From Limnohabitans sp. WS1 (lineage in GTDB: Bacteria > Pseudomonadota > Gammaproteobacteria > Burkholderiales > Burkholderiaceae_C), in NCBI RefSeq assembly GCF_003063265.1, contig NZ_NERU01000021.1, positions 1-64,000 of the forward strand: 64,000 bases of DNA, written 5' to 3'. A model generated the notes under the pieces. The model was not told where the DNA came from, made no database searches, and saw only the letters and a list, made by a program, of their open reading frames with translations. Below are positions 34,342 through 43,801 of the stretch, in pieces (positions within the stretch are counted from its first letter, which is position 1; every line of letters starts with the position of its first letter). The translations under genes were made by a program, and so were the position numbers.

Positions 34342-36084
34342 ATGACCGATTCGACCACCCCTGAGACACAGCACACCACCGCCCGTTACTTTTTGGAAGG
34401 CCTGCAAGAGACAGGCATCCGTTACCTGTTTTCCAACCTGGGCACCGACCATGTGACCCTGATCGACGAGATGGCCCGCCTGCAAGCCGAGGGCCAGGCC
34501 ATGCCCGAGGTGGTGCTGTGCCCGCATGAAAACGTGGCCATCCACATGGCCGGGGGTTACGCCGCCGTCACGGGGCAAGGGCAGGGCGTCATGGTGCATG
34601 TGGACGCTGGCACCGCCAACGCGGCCATGGGCATGCACAACCTGATGCGGGCGCGTTTGCCGGTGCTGCTGATGGCGGGCAAAGCCCCCTATGCCCTGCA
34701 CGGCGAAGTGCCCGGTGCCCGCGACAACTATGTGCACTATGTGCAGGACCCGTTCGACATCGCCTCTTTGGTGCGCCCCTACGTCAAGTGGGACTACAAC
34801 CTGCCCTCGGGCGTGGTGGCCAAAGAGGTGGTGCGCCGCGCCCACAGCGTCATGCACACCGAGCCTGCGGGCCCGGTTTACATGACGCTGCCACGCGAGA
34901 CACTGGCCGAGTCGTGGTCCTCTGAGCAGGTCAAGTCGTATCCCGCGGCCCGCTACGGCGCGGTGCGCATGGGGGCCTTGCCCTTTGAGGCCACGCTGCA
35001 GATTGCCCGCGAGTTGATGGCGGCCGAGAATCCTCTGGTCATCACTTCCTATTTGGGCCGCAAGCCCGAGGCGGTGCAGGCGCTGGAAGCGTTGGCCGAG
35101 TTGTGTGGCATTCGGGTGGTGGAGTTCAGCCCCACTTGGCTGTGCATCTCGCGCGAATCGCCGTGCTTTTTTGGCTTTGACCCGACCCCGCTCTTGCATG
35201 AGACCGATTGGGGTTTGCTGCTGGACATCGACGTGCCCTGGCTGCCGCACCAGACCCGCCCCCGCGAAGACACCCGCTGGGTGCACATCGACGTGGACCC
35301 GATCAAGAAAGATTTTCCAGCCTGGGGTTTTGCCAGTGATGTGCGCTGGCCGGCCGACTGTGCGCAGGCCTTGCGCGACCTGCACCAAGCCGTCATGGAC
35401 TTGGCCGACGAGGCCTTTCACCAACGCGTGGCCGAGCGCATGGCCCACTGGCCCGCACAGCGCCAGCAGCGGCTGGCGCGTGTGGCCGCCGCTGCACAAA
35501 ACCCGGGCACAGAAGACGCGCTCAATCCGGCTTGGGTGTGCGCCCAGATTGGCCTGCAGCTGCGCCCTGACGACGTGGTCATCAACGAAGCCATCCGCAA
35601 TTCGCCCGCCGTGTTGCAGCAAATACCGCGCACCCGCCCCATGAGTTTTTTGGGGGGCGCAGGTGGCGGCCTGGGCTACAGCGGCGGCATGGCGCTGGGT
35701 GTCAAGCTGGCACGGCCCAATGACCGGGTAGTCCACATCGAAGGCGATGGCGGTTTTCACTTCTCCACGCCCACGTCGGTGTATGCCGTGGCGCAAGCCC
35801 AAGGCCTGCCCATCCTCACCGTGGTGCTGGACAACGGCGGCTGGCAGGCTGTCAAAGAAGCCGTATTGCGCGTGCACCCCGACGGGCCTGCGGCCCAAGC
35901 GGGCGAGTTTCAGGCCCGCCTGAGGGGCAAGCAGCGCCGCTTTGAACAAGTGGCCCAAGCCTTTGGTGCGCACGGTGAACGCGTCACCCGCGCCGAAGAC
36001 TTGCCTGCGGCCATCACCCGCTGTTTGGAGGCCCTGGACGAAGGCCGTGCCGCTTTGCTGGTGGCTTCGGTAGCCAAGATTTGA
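34342..36084 (+). CDS. Thiamine diphosphate-dependent enzyme, acetolactate synthase-like
   Basis: 580 residues. Three-domain ThDP enzyme of the acetolactate synthase/benzoylformate decarboxylase type. The N-terminal domain has the catalytic Glu63 in 'PHENVAIHMAGGYA', and the C-terminal ThDP site has GDG at residues 468-470 in 'EGDGGFHFSTPTSVYAVAQAQG' with the metal-binding Asn in 'LDNGGWQ'. A true acetolactate synthase is unlikely, since no small subunit follows and neighbours are catabolic. Decarboxylation or carboligation of a 2-oxo acid feeding the aldehyde dehydrogenase is the likely role. Confidence 0.85.
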   Translation: MTDSTTPETQHTTARYFLEGLQETGIRYLFSNLGTDHVTLIDEMARLQAEGQAMPEVVLCPHENVAIHMAGGYAAVTGQGQGVMVHVDAGTANAAMGMHNLMRARLPVLLMAGKAPYALHGEVPGARDNYVHYVQDPFDIASLVRPYVKWDYNLPSGVVAKEVVRRAHSVMHTEPAGPVYMTLPRETLAESWSSEQVKSYPAARYGAVRMGALPFEATLQIARELMAAENPLVITSYLGRKPEAVQALEALAELCGIRVVEFSPTWLCISRESPCFFGFDPTPLLHETDWGLLLDIDVPWLPHQTRPREDTRWVHIDVDPIKKDFPAWGFASDVRWPADCAQALRDLHQAVMDLADEAFHQRVAERMAHWPAQRQQRLARVAAAAQNPGTEDALNPAWVCAQIGLQLRPDDVVINEAIRNSPAVLQQIPRTRPMSFLGGAGGGLGYSGGMALGVKLARPNDRVVHIEGDGGFHFSTPTSVYAVAQAQGLPILTVVLDNGGWQAVKEAVLRVHPDGPAAQAGEFQARLRGKQRRFEQVAQAFGAHGERVTRAEDLPAAITRCLEALDEGRAALLVASVAKI

Positions 36085-36115
36085 TTTTCACACCCCATAA
36101 AACAGGAGACAAACC

Positions 36116-37117
36116 ATGACAACCCGCTTCACATCCCCCGCACGCCGCAAGCTGGTGGCCGCTGCCGCCTTGTCTTTGGCCGCATCTTTGGCCACTTTGG
36201 TCCCAGCCCAGTCCTGGGCGCAAGCGGCTTGGCCCAACAAGGCTGTGCGCATTGTGGTGCCGTATGCACCGGGTGGTGCCAACGACATCCTGGCCCGCGT
36301 GGTCGCTGAAAAACTCGCGCCCGCCTTGGGCCAGCCGGTGTTGGTTGAAAACAAACCCGGCGCAGGTGCTGCAGTCGGCACCGAATTCGTGGTCAAAGCC
36401 GCCCCCGATGGCTACACCTTGCTCATGGCGGCCAGTGGCCCCATCGTGTTCAACCCGGCGTTGGTGGCCAAGCTGTCCTACAACCCGATCACCGACCTGG
36501 TGCCTATTTCTTTGGCGGGCTCATTCCCCATGATCCTGGCGGTGAATGAGGCTTCGCCTGCCAAGACCTTCAACGACTTGGTTGCCCTGTCCAAGGCCAA
36601 CGCCGACAAAAGCAATTACTCCTACCCCTCGGCTTCTTTTCAGCTGGTGATGGAGCTTGTCAAGGCCAAGTCCGGCCTGAAGGCTTTGAACGTGCCCTAT
36701 CAGGGCAGCGCCCCATCGATCAACGCGGTGCTCACGCAAGAAGTGCAAATGACCCTGATTGACTCCGGCCCCATCGCTGCGCTGGTCAAGTCGGGCAAGC
36801 TGCGTGCCTTGGCCGTCACCTCTGAGCAGCGCCTGGCCAGCTACCCGCAGGTGCCCACGCTCAAGGAGCAGGGTATTGATTTGGCAGTGAACTTCTGGAG
36901 CGGTTTGTTGGCCCCGGCCGGCACGCCAGCGCCCATCGTCAAGCGCTTGCAAGAAGAGATGGCCCGCATCATGGCCTTGCCTGATGTGGCCGAGCGCATG
37001 GCCAAGTTGGACATCCGTCCCGTGGGCGGCAGCAGTGCCGACTTTGCCAAAACCATTGCCACCGAAATCCCTCTGTGGACCCAGGTGGCCAAAGACAACA
37101 ACATCAAAGCGCAATGA
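36116..37117 (+). CDS. Bug-family tripartite tricarboxylate transporter binding protein
   Basis: 333 residues with a long signal peptide (Ala/Leu-rich, cleavage near SWA-QA). Bug/TctC hallmarks: 'WPNKAVRIVVPYAPGGANDILARVVAEKL', 'VLVENKPGAGAAVGTEFV', 'APDGYTLLMA' and 'VPTLKEQGIDLAVNFWSGLLAPAGTP'. It is a periplasmic binder of a carboxylated compound, probably the substrate of the surrounding pathway. The TctA/TctB membrane partners are not present. An AGGAG ribosome site lies upstream and the stop overlaps the next gene's ATG. Confidence 0.92.
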   Translation: MTTRFTSPARRKLVAAAALSLAASLATLVPAQSWAQAAWPNKAVRIVVPYAPGGANDILARVVAEKLAPALGQPVLVENKPGAGAAVGTEFVVKAAPDGYTLLMAASGPIVFNPALVAKLSYNPITDLVPISLAGSFPMILAVNEASPAKTFNDLVALSKANADKSNYSYPSASFQLVMELVKAKSGLKALNVPYQGSAPSINAVLTQEVQMTLIDSGPIAALVKSGKLRALAVTSEQRLASYPQVPTLKEQGIDLAVNFWSGLLAPAGTPAPIVKRLQEEMARIMALPDVAERMAKLDIRPVGGSSADFAKTIATEIPLWTQVAKDNNIKAQ

Positions 37118-38310
37118 CGGCACCGAAACGCATCGCCATTGCCGGGGCGGGAATTGCCGGTCTGACCACGGCGCTGGCTTTGCTGCAACAGGGCTTCCAG
37201 GTCGATGTGTTCGAGCAAGCATCGCAGCTGGGCGAGTTGGGTGCGGGCTTGCAGATTTCACCCAACGGTTCGCGCGTCTTGCTGGCGCTGGGTCTGGGTG
37301 AGGCTTTGCAAGCCTGTGTCTGCCAAGCCCGGGGCAAAGAAATCCGCATGTGGAACACGGGCCAGCGCTGGAAGCTGTTTGACCTGGGCGACGATTGCCT
37401 GGCGCGTTTTGGTGCGCCTTACTGGATGGTGCACCGGGGCGATTTGCACCGGGTGCTGTTGGACGCCTTTGAGGCGCGATCAGACCGGCCTGTGCGCTTG
37501 AACGCCCGGGTGGTCCAGGCCCAAAACACCGACGTGGGCGTGTCGTTTGAGTTGAACGACGGCTCGCAACACAGTGCCGCAGCATTGCTGGCCGCCGATG
37601 GGGTGCACTCGGTGTTGCGTGAAAAGTTGTTGGGCGAAGACAAGGCGCAATTCACAGGCTTGCTGGCCTGGCGCGGTCTGGTGCCGGTGGAGCGCGTGTC
37701 TGAACACTTGCAGGCGCAGGTTGGCACCAATTGGGTCGGGCCGGGGGCGCACGTCATCACCTACCCGGTGCGCGGTGGGGCTTTGATGAACGTGGTGGGC
37801 ATCATCGAGCGCGAAGGCTGGCGCAGCGAGTCCTGGACCGAGCCGGGCACCCACGCCGAGCTGCTGCAAGACTTTGGCCACTGGCATGCCGATGTGTGTG
37901 AGTTGATGTCGGCCATCGAGCAGCCCTTCAAATGGGCCTTGCTCGGCCGTGCCCCACAAACCGGCTGGGCGAAGGGCAATATCTGCCTGTTGGGCGACGC
38001 CGCGCACCCCACCTTGCCGTTTTTGGCGCAGGGGGCCAACATGGCCATCGAAGACGCTGCCGTCATGGCGCGTTGCCTGGCCTTGGATGAGCCGACCGAA
38101 CACGCCTTGGCCCGCTTTGAAAAACTGCGCTGGCAGCGCACGGCCGACATCGTCAACCGGTCGCGCGACAACGCTCAGCGCTTTCACAACCCCCAGCTGT
38201 CGGACCCCGCCAAAGCGGTGGACTACGTCAGCAGCGAGTGGGAGCCCGAAAAAGTCCGCCGCCGCTACGACTGGCTGTTTGAATACGACCCCTTGAAAGT
38301 ACCGCTATGA
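37114..38310 (+). CDS. FAD-dependent monooxygenase (salicylate hydroxylase-like)
   Basis: 398 residues. Class A flavoprotein hydroxylase: Rossmann motif 'IAIAGAGIAGLTTALALLQQG', the NADPH/FAD 'ADGVHSVLREKLL' motif and the 'LLGDAAHPTLPFLAQGANMAIEDA' motif. The closest familiar enzymes are salicylate 1-monooxygenase and 6-hydroxynicotinate 3-monooxygenase, which hydroxylate aromatic acids. ATG 37114 overlaps the Bug-gene stop (ATGA), so the two are translationally coupled. An aromatic acid taken up through the Bug protein is the likely substrate. Confidence 0.88.
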   Translation: MTAPKRIAIAGAGIAGLTTALALLQQGFQVDVFEQASQLGELGAGLQISPNGSRVLLALGLGEALQACVCQARGKEIRMWNTGQRWKLFDLGDDCLARFGAPYWMVHRGDLHRVLLDAFEARSDRPVRLNARVVQAQNTDVGVSFELNDGSQHSAAALLAADGVHSVLREKLLGEDKAQFTGLLAWRGLVPVERVSEHLQAQVGTNWVGPGAHVITYPVRGGALMNVVGIIEREGWRSESWTEPGTHAELLQDFGHWHADVCELMSAIEQPFKWALLGRAPQTGWAKGNICLLGDAAHPTLPFLAQGANMAIEDAAVMARCLALDEPTEHALARFEKLRWQRTADIVNRSRDNAQRFHNPQLSDPAKAVDYVSSEWEPEKVRRRYDWLFEYDPLKVPL

Positions 38311-39980
38311 GCCTGAATGCCCCTGTGTTGGTGGTGGGTGCAGGCCCCGTGGGCATGACCCTGGCCCTGTGTCTGGCGCGTCGCGGCATCGCCTGCACCT
38401 TGGTGGAAATGCGGCCAGCCGATGCGCTGCCCGACGTCAAATGCAACCACATCTCGGCGCGCAGCATGGAGCTGTTTCGCGCTTTGGGCGTGTCCCAAGA
38501 CCTGCGCGCCGCAGGCCTGCCCGACGATTACCCGCACGATGTGTCGTACCGAACCAGCACCGTCGGTCAAGAAATCGCACGCATCCACATTCCCGGGCGC
38601 AGCACCCGCCTGACCGACCACAGCGGCCCCGACGGCGATTGGCCCACGGCCGAGCCACCGCACCGCATCAACCAGCGCTACATCGAGCCGATTTTGGCGG
38701 GGCATGTGGCCCAGCAACCCTTGGTCACCACGCTGTACCGGCACCAAGTGCTGGACTTCGATCAAACCGACGGCCAGGTGAACGTGCGCATTCAAAACCT
38801 GGACACGCCCGACGCGCCGCCGCTGCTCATCCAAGCGGCCTATCTGGTGGGCTGCGACGGTGGCCGCTCGGCGGTGCGCAAAGCCATTGGGGCCAAGCTG
38901 GTGGGTGACGAGGTGGTGCAACGCGTGCAAAGCACCTGCATCCGTGCGCCGGGTCTGCTGGCACGGCTGAAGGCCCCGGCGGCCTGGGCCATGTTCACCG
39001 TCAACCCCCGGCGCAGCGGCAACATCTACGCCATCGACGGCCAAGAAGTCTGGCTCATCCACAACTACCTGCGCGACCACGAAGCCGACTTTGATGCGGT
39101 GGACCGCGATTGGGCCATCCGCACCATCCTCGGCGTGGGCGAAGATTTTGAGTACGAACAGATGAGCCGCGAAGACTGGATCGGCCGACGTCTGGTGAGT
39201 GACAAGTTGCGCGAAGGCCGCGTCTTTCTGGCCGGTGACGCCGCGCACCTGTGGGTGCCCTATGCCGGTTATGGCATGAATGCAGGCTTGGCCGATGCGG
39301 CCAATCTGGCCTGGCACCTGTCGGCGCAAATCGAAGGCTGGGCCGCGCCCGAAGCCCTGGCCGCCTACGAAAAAGAACGCCACCCGATCACCGAGCAGGT
39401 CTCGCGCTTTGCCATGAACCACGCACACGCCATGAGCCAGCGTCGCCGCGAGATTCCGCTGAATCTGGAAGAAGACAGTCCGGCAGGGCAGGCCGCCCGC
39501 GAGGCCTTTGGCCAAAACTTGTACGACCTGAACGTGCAGCAGTACTGCTGCGCTGGCTTGAACTTTGGCTATTACTACGACCAATCACCCGTCATGGTGT
39601 ACGACGGCGACAAAGCGCCCGAGTACAGCATGGGCAGCTTCACGGCGTCCACGGTGCCGGGTTGCCGTGCGCCGCATTTCTGGCTGGGTGAGGGCCAGTC
39701 GCTGTACGACGCTCTGGGTCCTGCTTACACCTTGCTGTGCCTGAAGCCGGGGTTGGACGATGCGCTGCAGGCCCTGCAAGCCGCGGCCGAACACCAAGGC
39801 ATGCCGCTGCGGGTGCTCGATGTGTCGGGCGTGAAAGACTTGCCGACCGAATACCAACACCCCTTGCTCATGGTGCGTGCCGATGCCCACACCGTGTGGC
39901 GTGGGCACAGCCTGGACGACAGCTCGGCTCAGGCCTTGGTGGCCACCTTGTGTGGCCGAGGCAGCCTCACTCCAGCTTGA
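38307..39980 (+). CDS. FAD-dependent monooxygenase (MhpA/PheA-like)
   Basis: 557 residues, overlapping the preceding hydroxylase by ATGA. Motifs: 'VLVVGAGPVGMTLALCLARRG', 'VGCDGGRSAVRKAIG' and 'GDAAHLWVPYAGYGMNAGLADAANLAWHL', plus the C-terminal thioredoxin-like domain typical of the 3-(3-hydroxyphenyl)propionate hydroxylase and phenol hydroxylase group. It probably adds a second hydroxyl group to a phenolic ring. No ring-cleavage dioxygenase is in the operon. Its last 14 bases overlap the 3' end of the convergent Bug gene. Confidence 0.88.
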   Translation: MSLNAPVLVVGAGPVGMTLALCLARRGIACTLVEMRPADALPDVKCNHISARSMELFRALGVSQDLRAAGLPDDYPHDVSYRTSTVGQEIARIHIPGRSTRLTDHSGPDGDWPTAEPPHRINQRYIEPILAGHVAQQPLVTTLYRHQVLDFDQTDGQVNVRIQNLDTPDAPPLLIQAAYLVGCDGGRSAVRKAIGAKLVGDEVVQRVQSTCIRAPGLLARLKAPAAWAMFTVNPRRSGNIYAIDGQEVWLIHNYLRDHEADFDAVDRDWAIRTILGVGEDFEYEQMSREDWIGRRLVSDKLREGRVFLAGDAAHLWVPYAGYGMNAGLADAANLAWHLSAQIEGWAAPEALAAYEKERHPITEQVSRFAMNHAHAMSQRRREIPLNLEEDSPAGQAAREAFGQNLYDLNVQQYCCAGLNFGYYYDQSPVMVYDGDKAPEYSMGSFTASTVPGCRAPHFWLGEGQSLYDALGPAYTLLCLKPGLDDALQALQAAAEHQGMPLRVLDVSGVKDLPTEYQHPLLMVRADAHTVWRGHSLDDSSAQALVATLCGRGSLTPA

Positions 39981-40926
39981 TGTTGGCCTTCTTGATCAGA
40001 TCGCCAAACCGCGCAAATTCCTGACGGTTCATTTGCGCAAATTGCTCGGGCGTGATGCTGCCCGGCTCGCCACCCAGACCTTTGAGTTTGGCCTGGATGT
40101 CGGGCATTTTCAGGATTTTGGCCAGCTCGGTTTGCAGGCGCTGCGTCACTTCGGGTGGGGTGCCGGTGGTCACGAACATGCCGTACCAGGTGCTCATCTC
40201 GAAGCCGCTCACACCGGCCTCGGCCAATGTCGGCACTTGGGGTAACTCGCTGCTGCGGGTGGCGGTGGTCAGGGCCAGGGGCTTGAATTTGCCCGCCTTG
40301 ATCTGGCCCATGGCCGAGGAGGTGGTGTCGAACATGATCTGCACGTTGCCGCCGATGATGTCCAGGTGCGCTTGGCTACTGCCCCGGTAGGGAACATGGA
40401 TGCTTTTCACGCCCGCAGCCAGGTTGAAACCCTCGCCCGCGATGTGCTGGGTGCTGCCCACGCCGGATGAGGCGTACTTGAACTCGTTGGGCTTGGCCTT
40501 CATCAAGCTCACCAACTCGGCCACGTTGTTGGCGGGCACATTGGCACCTACGACCAGCACATTGGGCACGGTCACGATCAGGCCCACAGGCGTCAGGTCC
40601 TTGATCGGGTCAAAGCTCAGTTTGATCAGGTGCGGCGCGATGGCTTGCCCGGTGTTGGTGGCGACCAGCAGGGTGTGGCCATCGGCCGGGGCTTTGGCCG
40701 TCAGGTCGGCGGCAATGGTGTTGGAGGCACCGGGTTTGTTCTCGACCACAAACGAGCCTTTGAAGGCTTCGCCCATTTTTTCGGCCAGCATGCGGGCAAT
40801 GATGTCGGTGCCGCCGCCTGCGTTGGCCCCCACCATGATGCGCACGGGCTTGTTGGGGTAGCTTTGCGCCAGGCCCAGCAAGGGCGTGGCCAGCAGGGCC
40901 GTGATCAGGATTTTCTTCAACTTCAT
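39967..40926 (-). CDS. Bug-family tripartite tricarboxylate transporter binding protein
   Basis: 319 residues with a short, clear signal peptide (MKLKKILITALLATPLLGLAQS). Family motifs: 'YPNKPVRIMVGANAGGGTDIIARMLAEKM', 'FVVENKPGASNTIAADL', 'VPYRGSSQAHLDIIGG' and 'LPQVPTLAEAGVSGFEMSTWYG'. It is a second Bug protein, clearly different from the one at 36116, on the other strand and coupled to the PdxA homologue by a four-base overlap (40923-40926). It probably binds a different carboxylate. Confidence 0.92.
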   Translation of the reverse strand: MKLKKILITALLATPLLGLAQSYPNKPVRIMVGANAGGGTDIIARMLAEKMGEAFKGSFVVENKPGASNTIAADLTAKAPADGHTLLVATNTGQAIAPHLIKLSFDPIKDLTPVGLIVTVPNVLVVGANVPANNVAELVSLMKAKPNEFKYASSGVGSTQHIAGEGFNLAAGVKSIHVPYRGSSQAHLDIIGGNVQIMFDTTSSAMGQIKAGKFKPLALTTATRSSELPQVPTLAEAGVSGFEMSTWYGMFVTTGTPPEVTQRLQTELAKILKMPDIQAKLKGLGGEPGSITPEQFAQMNRQEFARFGDLIKKANIKLE

Positions 40927-41891
40927 GACAAGGTCTCCTCAGCTTGTGCTTGTGATGAACGCCTGGAAGTGGCCATGCGGGCGGCCAATTCGAAAGCGTT
41001 GGTCATGGCTTGTGGGTTGGCCACGCCTTGGCCTGCAATGTCGTACGCCGTGCCGTGGGCCGGGGTGGTGATGGGGCAGGGCAGGCCGCCATGCACCGTC
41101 ACGCCTTGCTCAAAACCCATCAGCTTCATGGCAATCTGGCCTTGGTCGTGGTACATGGTCACCACGCCGTCGTAGCCGCCTGGCGAGCGGATGGCGCGAA
41201 CAAAGGCGGTGTCGGCCGGAAAAGGGCCATCGGCGGCAAAGCCCAGGTCGGCAGCTTGCTGCACACCCGGGGTGATGATGCGGCCTTCCTCGTCGCCGTA
41301 GTTGCCGTTGTCCCCGTTGTGCGGATTGAGTCCACACACCGCGATGCGAGGACTGGCGACGCCCGAGGCCTGCAGGGCCTGCGAAATCATGCGGATGGCG
41401 TTCGCCACTTTGTCCGGGCTCAGCAAGCTGGAGACTTCTTTCAGGGGGACATGCGAGGTCACCCGCGCGGTCCAGAGGTTTTTGAGCACATTGAGCTCGC
41501 CACACACCCCTTGAAAGTGCATGTGCTCGGCAAACCAGCGCAGTTCGTCCTCTTGTGTCATGCCGCCTTGGCGCAGGGCAGACTTGTTCAGCGGGGCAAA
41601 ACAAAATGCATCGGCCTGGCCTGAGGTCACCAGGTCCACCCCGGCGGCCAGGGCCTCGATCATGTAGCGGCCGTTGTGCGCATTGGCCACGCCGCGCTCA
41701 AAAACAGGGGCGTTCATGCCAGACCAGTCGTGCCAGACCACGTTGTCAGGAACCTGGATCGACCCTTTCTGGCCGATCAGGACGACCCGGGCGTGCGTCG
41801 TCCACGAGGGCTTTTGCAGCATTTTTTCGACCAGTTCTGGGCCGATGCCTGCAGGGTCACCGGTAAAGAGGGCGAGGGTGGGCAGAGTCAT
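40923..41891 (-). CDS. PdxA-family 4-hydroxythreonine-4-phosphate dehydrogenase homologue
   Basis: 322 residues from ATG 41891 (MTLPTLALFTGDPAGIGPEL). PdxA-fold motifs: 'TGDPAGIGPEL', 'FAPLNKSALRQGG', 'GLNPHNGDNGNYGDEE' and 'VTMYHDQGQIAMKLMGF', with the metal-binding histidines present. The usual family wording 'NPHAGE' is 'NPHNGD' here. Its place next to a Bug gene in a catabolic island, not next to pdxJ or ksgA, suggests a PdxA2-type enzyme acting on another hydroxy acid or phosphate, not vitamin B6 synthesis. An in-frame ATG at 41909 would add six residues. Confidence 0.85.
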   Translation of the reverse strand: MTLPTLALFTGDPAGIGPELVEKMLQKPSWTTHARVVLIGQKGSIQVPDNVVWHDWSGMNAPVFERGVANAHNGRYMIEALAAGVDLVTSGQADAFCFAPLNKSALRQGGMTQEDELRWFAEHMHFQGVCGELNVLKNLWTARVTSHVPLKEVSSLLSPDKVANAIRMISQALQASGVASPRIAVCGLNPHNGDNGNYGDEEGRIITPGVQQAADLGFAADGPFPADTAFVRAIRSPGGYDGVVTMYHDQGQIAMKLMGFEQGVTVHGGLPCPITTPAHGTAYDIAGQGVANPQAMTNAFELAARMATSRRSSQAQAEETLS

Positions 41892-42119
41892 GTGAAGGCT
41901 TTCGGGCAAGTGCGCGGGTAGACAGGTGTCATCCCATATGACGGGTCATGCTAGGCAGGCGATTCAAGCCGGTCAAGCTCTGGTTTTCCCCCGTATCTTC
42001 AACCCTTGCCTTCACAAAACCCCTTCAGCCAGTGTGGCGCTCGCCCATGCCAGCCACGCAAAACCGATTGCGCCTTTGTGGCGCAAAAAAAGCTTCTGCC
42101 CGTGGCTGAAGTTTGGTGT

Positions 42120-43622
42120 TTACTGCGCGGCCTTTGACCAATCCACCCCCGCATCCAGCGGGTAAATCGGCCGACGCAGTTTTTTGAACTGCAGCTCGCT
42201 GTAGTCCGATGTGCAGGCTCCGGCCCCGGCGCATTCCACCGTGGCACCGGCAAGATGCCCCAGGCCAGCACGCCAGTGCACCCGGCTTTTGAGCACCACA
42301 AAATGCTTTTGTGTCGGGTCGATGCCCAGGCACAGCAGGGCGTTCACGTCAAAAGGCTCCACATGGCGCGAGATCAGCGCGACCTCCACATCGCCCGTGT
42401 CGATCACCACCGCCTGGCCCATGTTCTGGCGGGCACCTTGGCTCATGGGGCCTTTGTTGCGGTACTTGCCGTTCGAGATCAGCTTGACCACGCCCGACAA
42501 CTCGATGGGTGAGCTGTGGTGCGGCATGAGCGGCATGGCCATCTTGCCGCCCACTTGCAAGCGCACTTGCGCGCCGATGCCCGCCGCGATGGCTTCTTGC
42601 ACCGCTTGCGGGTCAAAAATCGCAAACACGGCCACGTTGCGCAAGCCCTGGCGCAGCACCTCGGCCAGCACAGCGGTGGTGTCCATGGTGCCGCCCGAAG
42701 CGGCGTTGTCGTAATGGTCGAGCAGCATCACCGGATAGTCGGTCAGCGTTTTGGCGCGGGCCACCGAAGCGGCCAGTGGCTCCAGTTCGTACACCCATTG
42801 GGCGCGGCTGTCCCAGGCCATTTGCATCAGCTCGTCGCGCAGTCGCTGGGCCAGTGCGGGATCGTTGTCGGTCACCACCACCACCGACATGCCGGCGTTT
42901 TCGATGTCTGCATGCGGAAAACCGGTGAACACGCTGGCGCACAAAGCGCCTTCGGCCTCCATTTGCTGGGCGCGGGCCTGGATGGAGCGGTTGGGCTCGT
43001 CCAGCGAGCTTTGCCGCATGATGTGCGGGATCATGGGCAAGCGCCCCCAAGCTGTGGTGGGCTTGGCCTGCCCCTGGAGCAGCTTGATCAAGGCCGAGCC
43101 CGCCCGCACCCCGGTGCCATACATGTCCACATGCGGGTAGGTCTGGTAGCCCGCCACGGTTTGTGCCAGTTCGACCATGTCGGCATACACGTTGGCGTGC
43201 ATGTCGTAGGCCACGCCAATCGGCGTTTTGGGGTTGATGGCGCGGATGCGGCGCAGCAACTCGCCTTCGCCGTCTTCGTGGCTTTCGCTCACCATCGCGC
43301 CGTGCAGGTCCAGCAAAATGCCGTCAAAACCGCCCCGCGCCACGGCCTGCAAAATGGCCTGGCTCATGGACTCGTAGGCATCGTCAAACACCAGCCCGCT
43401 GGGCGCGGCGTGCGCACCCAGGGCCAGCTCGAACTCTGCGCCCGCTTGCTCGGCCAAGTCAATGAAGGCCCCGGTGGCCGTTCCCGTGCCACGAAACGCC
43501 GCAATGGCCGCCTCGCCTCGTGGCGGCGCTTCGCCCGGGCCCAGCGCAAAGCGCTGCAGGTCGGTGGGCACCGGCGAGAAAGTGTTGGTTTCGTGCATCA
43601 TCATCGCGATCAGCAAGCGCAT
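42120..43622 (-). CDS. M81-family metallopeptidase (MlrC/microcystinase C-like)
   Basis: 500 residues. The N-terminal DUF1485 domain shows 'MMMHETNTFSPVPTDLQRF', 'GILLDLHGAM' and 'GVAYDMHANV', which carry the expected zinc-binding residues, and the C-terminal half 'VMLLDHYDNAASGGTMDTT' matches the MlrC C-terminal domain. MlrC cleaves linearised microcystin fragments, but most members of the family occur in organisms that do not use microcystin and probably hydrolyse other small amides or peptides. It lies upstream of the PdxA/Bug pair on the same strand with a 228-bp gap that holds no gene. Confidence 0.85.
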   Translation of the reverse strand: MRLLIAMMMHETNTFSPVPTDLQRFALGPGEAPPRGEAAIAAFRGTGTATGAFIDLAEQAGAEFELALGAHAAPSGLVFDDAYESMSQAILQAVARGGFDGILLDLHGAMVSESHEDGEGELLRRIRAINPKTPIGVAYDMHANVYADMVELAQTVAGYQTYPHVDMYGTGVRAGSALIKLLQGQAKPTTAWGRLPMIPHIMRQSSLDEPNRSIQARAQQMEAEGALCASVFTGFPHADIENAGMSVVVVTDNDPALAQRLRDELMQMAWDSRAQWVYELEPLAASVARAKTLTDYPVMLLDHYDNAASGGTMDTTAVLAEVLRQGLRNVAVFAIFDPQAVQEAIAAGIGAQVRLQVGGKMAMPLMPHHSSPIELSGVVKLISNGKYRNKGPMSQGARQNMGQAVVIDTGDVEVALISRHVEPFDVNALLCLGIDPTQKHFVVLKSRVHWRAGLGHLAGATVECAGAGACTSDYSELQFKKLRRPIYPLDAGVDWSKAAQ

Positions 43623-43780
43623 AGGGTCTCCAATTCAACAGACTTTCATGATGAACCCATTGGCTTGCCGCCCACAGTCACCGAGGTGCCAAAGGGTGCG
43701 CTGGGCAACTTGGTTCGATCGTGTGTTGGGGTTTTGCAGGGTGCTGTGGGGGCGTATTTTTAATGTATAAAATGCGCTTG

Positions 43781-43792
43781 ATTAACGTTAAT
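43781..43792. promoter_or_regulatory. Palindrome before toxin-antitoxin genes, probable autoregulatory operator
   Basis: ATTAACGTTAAT is a perfect 12-bp palindrome 10 bases before the antitoxin start codon. A TATAAA box lies at 43766-43771. Position and symmetry fit a site bound by the antitoxin. Confidence 0.5.
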
Positions 43793-43801
43793 TGTCCCAT
43801 C

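Noticed and set aside
33172-35973. 933-codon open frame on the minus strand
   Set aside because: It lies opposite the aldehyde dehydrogenase and ThDP enzyme genes, both of which have full family motifs. Its sequence is His/Gln/Gly-rich noise.
42080-42110. Hairpin TGCGCC-TTTG-GGCGCA with A-run as a terminator of the M81 gene
   Set aside because: The A/T run is on the wrong side of the stem for minus-strand transcription, and for the plus strand it would be an A-run. The 228-bp gap otherwise shows nothing.
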